A DNA stretch of 5,108 nucleotides from an uncultured bacterium (lineage in GTDB: Bacteria; Verrucomicrobiota; Kiritimatiellia; RFP12; UBA1067): positions 1 through 5,108 of the forward strand of contig URIT01000171.1 of the NCBI GenBank assembly GCA_900547945.1, read 5' to 3'. Every line of letters begins with the position of its first letter. The first letter of the stretch is position 1. The notes under the pieces are model-generated. The model was not told the DNA's origin and searched no databases. It worked only from the letters and a program-made list of their open reading frames with translations. This document shows positions 1 to 5,108 of this stretch, piece after piece. Both the position numbers and the translations under genes were made by a program.

Positions 1-1202
1 CGAGGGCGCGCGTGCGGGACTGCCCGACCCCGGCGGCGCGCATCACCGCGCTCCGCACCGCCTTGCGCACGGTCCGCACGGCGGGCCCCGGCCTCTTCGA
101 GCTGCCGTTCGACCGGGCGTTCACGGCGCCGGACCGCGTATACGCCGAGGGGTACGGTTCGCGGGCCGATCGGATGAATCTCCTCTACACGATGCTGGAG
201 GCCGCCGGGTTCGACTGCTCGTTTGTCCTCGTCGCGGATGACGCGCGCGGCTTTCGCGGCACGGAGGCCGGATGGCGGGCCGTCCCGCGTCCCGGCATCT
301 TCGGCACGCTCGCCGTGCGGGCCGTGTGGCGGTCCGGCTGGTTGCCGTTCTTCCGAGAGGAGACGGTGTTCTGGGTGTCCGCCGAGAACGAATACACGCC
401 GCCCGAGGCGAGCGTGCGTTTCGGCGCCTCCTTCTTCGACCCGCAGCGGAACGCCTTCGGACGCATCGAGCCGGCGGACGCGGCCTGGGCGGCGCGCGAG
501 GACAATGTGTGCCGCATGGAGGTGCGCGCAAACGGCGCCGTCGATTTCGACGTCACGAACCGCACCTACGGCGCGCGCGTCGGTGCGCTCCGCAAGAACT
601 TCGTGGAACTGCTACCCGAACTGCGGACCCGCTTCCACCAGAAGCTGCTCGGCGCGCTCGCGCAGAACGCGACGGCGACGGGCGAACTGGAGACGGACAC
701 GGAGGGCTATCCCTTTGCGCTCGCCTTCCGCGCCTACGCCGAGGGGTTCGCCGTGGCGAAGGACGACGCCCTGACGGTCACGATCCCGGACTTCACGGAA
801 CGTCTCTTCGCCGTCGGCGGCGAAGAACGCCGTTCCCCCCTTGCCGTCAACGGCAAGGGCGAGGTCGTCGACACCTATGAGATCGTGTTCCCCGAAGGGT
901 ATGGCGAAGTCGAGCGCCTGCCCGAGGCCCTGACGCTCGCGAACCCGCATGACGCGGCGGACGTGTGGCTGCGGCAGACGGTGGCGTCCAGGGTTGTGGA
1001 CGGCCGTCTGCACGTGACCGTGCGCCGCCGCGTGGGGCGAGCGAAGGCGGAGCGGTTCGACGCCGCCTACGCGCCGTTCTTCCGTGAATGGAACCGCCGT
1101 GCCGCCGCCCTGGGCGCCCGTGCCGTAACGGCCCGGCGTACGCAGTCGATACGGGAACAACGCGCCGGGGCGCGCACCTGTACGGAGGAGGGATGGAAAT
1201 GA
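1..1202 (+). CDS. Transglutaminase-like (DUF3857/DUF3858-type) protein, 5'-truncated, probable pseudoenzyme
   Basis: The reading frame is open from the left edge (first full codon at base 3) to TGA at 1200-1202, giving about 399 visible residues. Numbering from that codon, residues 48-75 (YAEGYGSRADRM, then NLLYTML, AAGF and VLVAD) match the core helix of the transglutaminase-like fold. Residues 121-153 (VFWV ... FFDP ... AFGRI) match the strands that normally carry the His and Asp. The Asp is kept in FDP (codon 438-440). The usual Cys of a GDCKDKAxLL-type motif is Arg (codon 162-164) and the His position next to W is Phe/Val, so protease or transglutaminase chemistry is unlikely. Residues of about 160-385 form the beta-rich tail typical of DUF3857/DUF3858 proteins (RRSPL, a TYEIVFPEGY strand, VTVRRRVG and a final YAPFFREWNR). 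Family members are commonly 600-700 aa, so the export signal and DUF3857 domain should lie upstream. The GTG at 12 is simply the first start-like codon, not a credible start. The stop overlaps the next gene by ATGA. Family assignment is fairly sure; the role is unknown. Confidence 0.85.
   Translation, partial: RARVRDCPTPAARITALRTALRTVRTAGPGLFELPFDRAFTAPDRVYAEGYGSRADRMNLLYTMLEAAGFDCSFVLVADDARGFRGTEAGWRAVPRPGIFGTLAVRAVWRSGWLPFFREETVFWVSAENEYTPPEASVRFGASFFDPQRNAFGRIEPADAAWAAREDNVCRMEVRANGAVDFDVTNRTYGARVGALRKNFVELLPELRTRFHQKLLGALAQNATATGELETDTEGYPFALAFRAYAEGFAVAKDDALTVTIPDFTERLFAVGGEERRSPLAVNGKGEVVDTYEIVFPEGYGEVERLPEALTLANPHDAADVWLRQTVASRVVDGRLHVTVRRRVGRAKAERFDAAYAPFFREWNRRAAALGARAVTARRTQSIREQRAGARTCTEEGWK
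1184..1192 (+). promoter_or_regulatory. Ribosome binding site for the 591-aa membrane protein gene
   Basis: GGAGGAGGG lies inside the last codons of the upstream gene. AGGAGG (1186-1191) is 7 bases before the ATG at 1199, which is an optimal spacing. It is only about 4 bases from the in-frame ATG at 1193 (counting from GGAGG 1184-1188). This favours 1199 as the start and gives an ATGA overlap with the previous stop, a hallmark of translational coupling. Confidence 0.75.
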
Positions 1203-2974
1203 GTGACAACCAGAACGACACCGGGGCGGACGTGATTCCCGCCGAGGACTTCCGCACGGCCATCGAGACGTGCTGCCGGCTGCCGCGCTTCAAGCGGTAC
1301 TATGAGGAGGCCCCGGCGGGCGCGCGGATGTACATCGCCCTCCAGTTCTACGCCCGCGTGTTCGCGAGCCGCCTGGACGAGGCGCAATACCGGGCGTGCC
1401 GGCTTGAAATCGAGCCCGACCTCACCCTGCACGATCTGGACTACCTCCTTCAGGGCGAGACGGATGCGGCGTCCCGGTCCTACCTGGAGGCCCTGCGCGA
1501 ACGCCTGGCCGCGCAGCCGCCCGCCGCACCTTCGCAGGCCTTTGTCTCCACGCGGAAGCTGAAGCCCCTCAAGCGGCTCCGGCGGGTGGAGGAGAGGCGG
1601 ACGACGCCGGTGGACGACATCCCCGACCTCCCGGACGATATTCCCGACCTGCCGCCGGGAAAACGAGTCCCTTCGGAATATGAACGGCAGTGTCGTGCAG
1701 CCCGGCGTGAACGGTTGAAGGAGGGCCTGCTCAGGATTCTCGGGGTGGTGCTGGCGTTGGCCGCGTGCGGTGCGGTGTGGTACTTCCAGGGAGATCGTAT
1801 CCGCATGTTGTTGACAGGCTCGAGGTCCACGCCGGGCACCGGTGAGGTGACGGGCGAGACGGGGCGGACAGTACCGGCGCAGACTTCTGCCCGGGGAACG
1901 GAGCGGAAGGACGCGCGCGCGGATGCCCGCGCCGAACGGGAGCGCGCCCAGCAGAAGATCCGTTCCGAGGCGACGGCGCGCCGCGCGCAGGAGGCGGAGG
2001 CGCGGCGGAAGAAGATCGAGGCGGACCGCCTCCAGGCCGAGCGGGCGCGGACGCTGCGGCAGGCGTACAACGCGCGCGTCCAGGCGTTCAAGCGCGCGAA
2101 CTACGCATTCTGGCGCGATGCGCCGAAGTCCGACCGGCCGGCGGGCGTGACGGACGAGTCGATGTTTCTCTGCCTGATCCCGAAGACGGACGCGGCATAC
2201 GACCTCTACGAGCTGACCGTTGCGCCCGGCGCGCCCCTGAAGGTGGCCCGGCTGCTGCCGGACCGTCCGGCGGAGCCCGTCGCGGCGGCGGCGTTCACGC
2301 AGGAGGCCGCGTCGAAGCCGCACATCCTCATGAAGGGGGCAAACGCCTACCTGAGCGCGGCGAAAGGGCGCGGGGGCGACCAGAGCCGCGTCGGCGTGCG
2401 GGAGGAGGTGTTCAATCCCTTCCGGGAGGAGTTCGGCGCGCTCTACGAGGTCGTCCAGCGCCTGGGGGTCGGCCGTCTGCCGCTCGCCTACGAGGTCGTC
2501 TTCCAGCTGAAGGGGGACCACGCCGAGATTCCCGTCGAGACGGTGTTCTTCGGGCGCGAAGTCCCCTATGGGGCGTTCCAGGAGAAGGTGGCGGACTGGA
2601 TGGCGCAGCGGACCGCGAAGACGGCGATGCGCCGGAAGGCCAAGACCGCCCGGAAAAGGCAGACGGTCATCCTCGCGGATGTACCCGGCGTGCGGAAGCG
2701 GTTGGACGGTGTGACGGAGGTGCCGCGTACGTTTGTCTATGCGAGCAGCAACAAGCACAAATACTGGTACGATTCGCGTGCCTATGCCAGCGAGGCCCGC
2801 AAGGAGGAGATCGCCCGGGCGAAATGGCAGAAGCTCTACGACGAGGCCGTTCGCCAGGAACAGGCGGTGGCGGAGGCCCTGCGCGCGCCGGACGCCGATG
2901 CGTACCGTCCATCCGCGTCGCAGCTGGAGGAGGCGCTGCGCACGGGGACCCTGATCTACCGGATGAAGGATTAG
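1199..2974 (+). CDS. Single-pass membrane protein of unknown family, with cytoplasmic N-domain, coiled-coil linker and a C-terminal domain shared with its downstream neighbour
   Basis: I do not recognise a named family. The 591-aa product has several parts. Residues 1-110 form a soluble, helix-rich region (CCRLPRFKRYYEEAPAGARMYIALQFYARVF). A basic and proline-rich stretch follows, with an exact heptad repeat DDIPDLP twice at 139-152. One membrane helix spans about 177-197 (LLRILGVVLALAACGAVWYFQ) and is preceded by Arg/Lys residues, so the N-terminus should be cytoplasmic and the rest extracytoplasmic. Residues 234-300 are a highly charged Ala/Arg/Glu helix, probably coiled coil. Residues 296-465 form a domain also present in the next gene (YAFWRDAP..DRP, LYELT, FNPFREEFGAL, YEVV, IPVETVFFGREVP). 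Residues 466-591 form a Lys/Arg-rich tail with TFVYASSNKHKYWY. The start at 1199 was chosen on the Shine-Dalgarno spacing and ATGA overlap; ATG 1193 and ATG 1088 are less likely. The stop is TAG, and the next gene begins 9 bases later. Likely role, by inference only: membrane-anchored partner of the upstream transglutaminase-like protein. Confidence 0.87.
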   Translation: MSDNQNDTGADVIPAEDFRTAIETCCRLPRFKRYYEEAPAGARMYIALQFYARVFASRLDEAQYRACRLEIEPDLTLHDLDYLLQGETDAASRSYLEALRERLAAQPPAAPSQAFVSTRKLKPLKRLRRVEERRTTPVDDIPDLPDDIPDLPPGKRVPSEYERQCRAARRERLKEGLLRILGVVLALAACGAVWYFQGDRIRMLLTGSRSTPGTGEVTGETGRTVPAQTSARGTERKDARADARAERERAQQKIRSEATARRAQEAEARRKKIEADRLQAERARTLRQAYNARVQAFKRANYAFWRDAPKSDRPAGVTDESMFLCLIPKTDAAYDLYELTVAPGAPLKVARLLPDRPAEPVAAAAFTQEAASKPHILMKGANAYLSAAKGRGGDQSRVGVREEVFNPFREEFGALYEVVQRLGVGRLPLAYEVVFQLKGDHAEIPVETVFFGREVPYGAFQEKVADWMAQRTAKTAMRRKAKTARKRQTVILADVPGVRKRLDGVTEVPRTFVYASSNKHKYWYDSRAYASEARKEEIARAKWQKLYDEAVRQEQAVAEALRAPDADAYRPSASQLEEALRTGTLIYRMKD

Positions 2975-2979
2975 GAGAG
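2973..2979 (+). promoter_or_regulatory. Ribosome binding site for the 317-aa paralogue
   Basis: AGGAGAG overlaps the last two bases of the preceding TAG stop. Its GGAG core (2974-2977) is 6 bases before the ATG at 2984, so ribosomes finishing the upstream gene stop on this site. It supports both the chosen start and operon organisation. Confidence 0.7.
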
Positions 2980-2983
2980 CGTC

Positions 2984-3937
2984 ATGGAATTGAAACGTCC
3001 ACGCCAGACGGGAACGACCTCGCGTGTGGGCGACTGCCTTCAGCACGAAGCGGCCCTGAACGTCCAGGCGCGCATTGACGCCGAGGTCCGCCGCCGCCGC
3101 CAGCGCGAACGGGCGCAGTTCCTGCGGTTCCTGATGCGGGGACTGCTGGTGGTGGTGCTCGTGGGCGGCGGCTCGTGGGCGTGGCAGAAGGGCTGGTTCG
3201 ACAAATACCTGGGGGAGGACGAGCGGGAATTCGAGCCCGTGGGGGACGAAGCCGCTGCGGACGTTTCATCGTCCGAGAACCGGAATGCATCCGCGTCGGT
3301 CGGGGAGGGGACGGAATCCGAAGGAGCGGTCGATGCCCTGCGCGCGGCGGAGGCGAAGTTCGCGGGCGCGACGCTGGGCTACTGGAAGAATGCCGCCGTG
3401 GAGGACCGACCGGTCAAAGGCCGGCCGCCCTTGGTCTTTACGGGGCTTGTCCCGGACGGGAAGGGTGGCCGGATGCTGTTCGAACTGACGCGCGTCTGGG
3501 GCAAGCCGCTGACGGCCCGGCGCCTGGCGGAGGGCGGCGGGGCGCAGATCCTGTCGAAGGCCGCGTTCGAGAAGCTGGTCGGCGCCATGCCCTATCTGGT
3601 CGTGCGCGAGGGGCGGGCCTACTTCTGTTCCAACGCGAAGGAGCGGACGGCCTATCCGGTTCCGAGGCGGGGGACGTCCTTCAATCCGGCGCGCAACGAA
3701 TACGGGGCCCTCTTCGACCTTCTGCCTGACCTGAAGATCCGGCCGCCGGTCGGCGGCTACGAAGTCGTTCTGTGCCTGGACAGGTTCAAGAAGGACCTGC
3801 CGATTGCGACGGTCCGGTTTGGCGAGGAGATTCCCCGCAGCGCGTTCGAGCGGGCGGTCCGCACGCTGGTGGACGACGCAGGGGCGTGCGAGACGATCCT
3901 CGCGCACGGCAAGGTGTGCGTGCGCCCGGTCAAGTAA
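2984..3937 (+). CDS. Single-pass membrane protein, shortened paralogue of the preceding gene product
   Basis: The 317-aa product is not a family I can name. Residues 1-47 are basic (IDAEVRRRRQRERAQ). A hydrophobic helix at about 48-68 (RFLMRGLLVVVLVGGGSWAW) follows. Then comes an acidic, Ser-rich linker (76-118, with GEDEREFEP and SSSENRNASASVGEG). The arginines before the helix and acidic residues after it predict N-in, C-out topology with a signal anchor and no cleavage site. Residues 124-292 align with residues 296-465 of the upstream protein: GYWKNAA..DRP with YAFWRDAP..DRP, LFELT with LYELT, KPLTARRL with APLKVARLL, FNPARNEYGAL with FNPFREEFGAL, GYEVV with AYEVV, IATVRFGEEIP with VETVFFGREVP. 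The large cytoplasmic N-domain, coiled-coil linker and basic C-terminal tail of the longer paralogue are missing, so this looks like a minimal version. The start has a good ribosome site and lies 9 bases after the previous stop. The two proteins may pair through the shared domain, but this is not shown by the sequence. Confidence 0.88.
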   Translation: MELKRPRQTGTTSRVGDCLQHEAALNVQARIDAEVRRRRQRERAQFLRFLMRGLLVVVLVGGGSWAWQKGWFDKYLGEDEREFEPVGDEAAADVSSSENRNASASVGEGTESEGAVDALRAAEAKFAGATLGYWKNAAVEDRPVKGRPPLVFTGLVPDGKGGRMLFELTRVWGKPLTARRLAEGGGAQILSKAAFEKLVGAMPYLVVREGRAYFCSNAKERTAYPVPRRGTSFNPARNEYGALFDLLPDLKIRPPVGGYEVVLCLDRFKKDLPIATVRFGEEIPRSAFERAVRTLVDDAGACETILAHGKVCVRPVK

Positions 3938-3949
3938 CCCGCGTTGCCG

Positions 3950-3973
3950 CCAACTGGGGCCTGCCCCTCTTGG
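3950..3973 (+). terminator. Hairpin just after the operon, possible transcript end
   Basis: Thirteen bases after the TAA stop, CCAA (3950-3953) pairs with TTGG (3970-3973) and GGGG (3956-3959) pairs with CCCC (3964-3967), with a CT/TC internal loop and a CCTG loop. No U-run follows (ATTCAGG), so it is not a classical intrinsic terminator. It may be a transcript 3'-end structure, or a U-less terminator. Confidence 0.35.
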
Positions 3974-3983
3974 ATTCAGGGCG

Positions 3984-4007
3984 GCGCGGGTCCTTCGGCC
4001 CGGACGC
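3984..4007 (+). terminator. Second GC-rich hairpin before the promoter of the secreted-protein gene
   Basis: GCG-CGGG-T-CC (3984-3993) pairs with GG-CCCG-GA-CGC (3997-4007) around a TTC loop, with small bulges. It is followed after a few bases by GGAGTTTT (4011-4017), a weak T-run. It could act with the hairpin at 3950-3973 to insulate the next gene from operon read-through. GC-rich DNA makes chance stems common, so confidence is low. Confidence 0.3.
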
Positions 4008-4016
4008 GCGGAGTTT

Positions 4017-4025
4017 TGATATAAT
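4017..4025 (+). promoter_or_regulatory. Extended -10 promoter element placed for leaderless transcription
   Basis: TGATATAAT fits the consensus extended -10 (TGnTATAAT) exactly, in a short AT-rich island within very GC-rich DNA. TATAAT ends at 4025 and the ATG of the next gene begins at 4032. That is where transcription would normally start, about 6-7 bases downstream. I see no convincing -35 hexamer at 16-18 bases upstream, which extended -10 promoters can do without. No Shine-Dalgarno motif lies between the element and the ATG. Confidence 0.72.
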
Positions 4026-4031
4026 GCCGAC

Positions 4032-5108
4032 ATGAGAAAACTGTTCATGATCGGTGTTGCGGCAATTGGGGTCGCAGCCTTTGCGTATCTGCCGCCCGTC
4101 GAGGAACGGGCGGGCGTCCGGGTCGAGATCGGATCGTTTCCGCAGAAGACGGAGCGGCCGGGGACGAACCCGTATGCGTGGCCGCTCGGCGTCACGGAGG
4201 TGAAGGCCGGCGCGCCGCGTGCGTTTCCCGTGACGCTGGAGAACAAGACGGAAAAGTCCGTCGCGGGCACGCTCGAAGTCTGGATGAACGACGACTGGCA
4301 GGTCGCGGGCGCGCAGGGCGCGCTCACGCTCGGCCCGCGCGAGACGTGTACGCGCACATTCACGGGAACCGCCCTCCCGCGCGCGCTCAACGCCCTCTAC
4401 CCCGTCCACGCCCGCTTCACGCCGACGGGCGTGAAGCCCGAGGACGCGCCGCATCCGATTGCCGTCTTCATGTATCGGAACCCCGACGCGCCGCGCGCGA
4501 ATCCCTATCCGAAGCGGATCATGCCCGCCAAGGACATCTGTGGACCGGGGGTCTTCCGCCTGGACCAGGGCTTCCGTCGGACGACGCGCGTCGAGGTCGG
4601 CGGCAAGGTTGTCCAACTGCCCGAAGACGGAAATGCGGCTGAATGGGGCGGCGGCATGACGAAGGGACGTGTGAGCGCGGGCGGCGTCGTGAAGGACGGC
4701 TATCGCAGCCATCCGCCCTACCGCAAGGGCGCGGGCTTCATCTGGAGCGACTATCCGCTCACGTTGGGCAAGGAGACGCCGATCGTCTTCCGCTGCTCGA
4801 ACTTCCTCGTCTCGAACGGCGACCAGCCGCCGTCCGACGGCGTGGAGTACAAGGTGTTCGTGCTGGAGGAGGGGAAGGCCCCGCAGGAGGTCGCCGCCCA
4901 TCTCGTCACGAAGGTCCTGACGTGGCAGGACCTGACAGCCGACCTCTCGCCGTGGGCGGGGAAGAAGATCACGCTGCGGCTCTGGACGGGTCCCGGCCCC
5001 AAGATGAACACGTGCTGCGACGGCGGCGGCTGGGGCGACGTGACGGTGACGGCCGGCGCGCGCCATCAGCCCCCGACGGCGGCGGACTGGGCCGCGCGCG
5101 AGGCGCGG
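4032..5108 (+). CDS. Secreted protein with Ig-like and jelly-roll (NPCBM-like) domains, 3'-truncated
   Basis: The frame starts at ATG 4032 and stays open to the right edge (359 codons, no stop). An in-frame TGA at 4017-4019 rules out an upstream start. Residues 1-18 (MRKLFMIGVAAIGVAAFA) look like a signal peptide with likely cleavage after AFA, so the product is exported. Residues of about 30-150 form a beta-rich Ig-like/NEW3-like module (VTLENKTEKSVAGTLEV, LTLGPRETCTRTF, YPVHARFTP). Residues of about 170-341 look like a jelly-roll domain: GVFRLDQGF, GFIWSDYPL, then SDGVEYKVFVLEEG, LSPWAGKKITLRLWTG and CCDGGGWGDVTV. The last set resembles the final strands of NPCBM-type carbohydrate-binding domains, in which a D..gWgd element is common. 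After residue 341 a new linker or helical segment begins (PPTAADWAAREAR). Such modules usually precede a glycoside hydrolase or other polysaccharide-active domain, but none is visible here, so the activity is unknown. Transcription is probably from the -10 at 4017-4025, independent of the upstream operon. Pure binding or cell-surface roles are also possible. Confidence 0.85.
   Translation, partial: MRKLFMIGVAAIGVAAFAYLPPVEERAGVRVEIGSFPQKTERPGTNPYAWPLGVTEVKAGAPRAFPVTLENKTEKSVAGTLEVWMNDDWQVAGAQGALTLGPRETCTRTFTGTALPRALNALYPVHARFTPTGVKPEDAPHPIAVFMYRNPDAPRANPYPKRIMPAKDICGPGVFRLDQGFRRTTRVEVGGKVVQLPEDGNAAEWGGGMTKGRVSAGGVVKDGYRSHPPYRKGAGFIWSDYPLTLGKETPIVFRCSNFLVSNGDQPPSDGVEYKVFVLEEGKAPQEVAAHLVTKVLTWQDLTADLSPWAGKKITLRLWTGPGPKMNTCCDGGGWGDVTVTAGARHQPPTAADWAAREAR
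4414..4437 (+). repeat. Perfect 10-bp inverted repeat inside the secreted-protein gene
   Basis: GCTTCACGCC (4414-4423) and GGCGTGAAGC (4428-4437) are exact reverse complements around the four-base loop GACG. The stem sits in coding sequence (ARFTPTGVKP) in the linker after the Ig-like domain core. It would form a very stable mRNA hairpin. Whether it has a role is unknown, and in GC-rich DNA it may be chance. Confidence 0.6.

Noticed and set aside
12..14. GTG as true start of the transglutaminase-like gene
   Set aside because: The frame is open to the left edge, no ribosome site precedes it, and starting there would cut the transglutaminase-like fold in half.
223..880. Two + strand open frames overlapping the transglutaminase-like gene in other frames
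   Set aside because: The products are Arg/Ser/Pro-rich low-complexity sequence without motifs, and the frame with the recognisable transglutaminase-like fold covers the same bases.
1088..1198. Upstream ATG (1088) as start of the 591-aa gene
   Set aside because: It would overlap the previous gene by 115 bases, adds a low-complexity Arg/Pro-rich leader and lacks a ribosome site. ATG 1199 has an ideal one.
1811..1816. TTGACA as a -35 promoter box within the 591-aa gene
   Set aside because: No TATAAT-like sequence occurs 15-19 bases downstream (the region is GGGCACCGG-like) and there is no gene start nearby.
1067..3046. Long open frame on the - strand (659 codons) opposite the 591-aa gene
   Set aside because: It is an antisense shadow. 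The product is Arg/Leu/Pro/His-rich low-complexity sequence with no domain, and the + strand frame has strong ribosome sites, a membrane helix and a paralogue next door.
4024..4035. Three-codon open frame ATG CCG ACA TGA overlapping the start of the secreted-protein gene, as a regulatory leader peptide
   Set aside because: It begins within the -10 element, so it would not be in the transcript if the start is near 4032. It also has no ribosome site.
3266..4390. - strand open frame (374 codons) crossing the 317-aa gene, the gap and the start of the secreted-protein gene
   Set aside because: It spans two genes and an intergenic region with no domain content, and is explained by the lack of AT-rich stops in GC-rich DNA.
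3930..5066. Long open frame on the - strand (378 codons) opposite the secreted-protein gene
   Set aside because: The product is Arg-rich with no recognisable motif and runs through the promoter gap. The + frame opposite has a signal peptide, a -10 element and jelly-roll motifs and stays open to the edge.

Overview
The window is strongly GC-rich. Coding sequence is packed on the + strand, with almost every codon ending in G or C. It holds parts or all of four genes and no convincing gene on the - strand. I see no RNA gene, mobile element or CRISPR array. The protein types are large transglutaminase-like/DUF3857-type proteins, single-pass membrane proteins of unknown family with charged linkers, and a secreted multi-domain protein with jelly-roll-like modules. 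Together with Shine-Dalgarno sites in the operon, they would suit a high-GC member of the PVC group (for example Kiritimatiellota, Lentisphaerota or other Verrucomicrobiota). This is an inference from style; no marker gene is present to prove it.

Region 1 (1-2974 and on to 3937) is a tight three-gene run. The first gene enters from the left edge and is the C-terminal two thirds or so of a transglutaminase-like protein. Its fold is recognisable, but the expected catalytic Cys is an Arg and the expected His is not there. Its stop overlaps the start of the second gene by ATGA. The second gene (591 aa) and third gene (317 aa) are separated by 9 bases. Both encode an N-terminal cytoplasmic stretch, one membrane helix, a hydrophilic linker and then a related domain of about 170 residues that I cannot assign to a named family. 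The third gene is in effect a shortened paralogue of the second. The simplest reading is a co-transcribed, translationally coupled set making one envelope-associated system: an inactive transglutaminase-like protein plus two membrane-anchored proteins with a shared extracytoplasmic domain. Its function is unknown.

Region 2 (3938-4031) is the only intergenic gap. It contains two GC-rich hairpins that may end the operon transcript, followed by a small AT-rich island with a perfect extended -10 element (TGATATAAT). The element lies 6 bases before the ATG of the fourth gene. No Shine-Dalgarno sequence is present, so that gene is probably read from a leaderless mRNA.

Region 3 (4032 to the right edge) is the start of a fourth gene, open through the end of the window (359 codons visible). 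It encodes an exported protein with a signal peptide, an Ig-like/NEW3-like beta domain and a jelly-roll domain resembling NPCBM-type carbohydrate-binding modules. Any catalytic domain would lie beyond the window. It has its own promoter and looks functionally separate from the operon.
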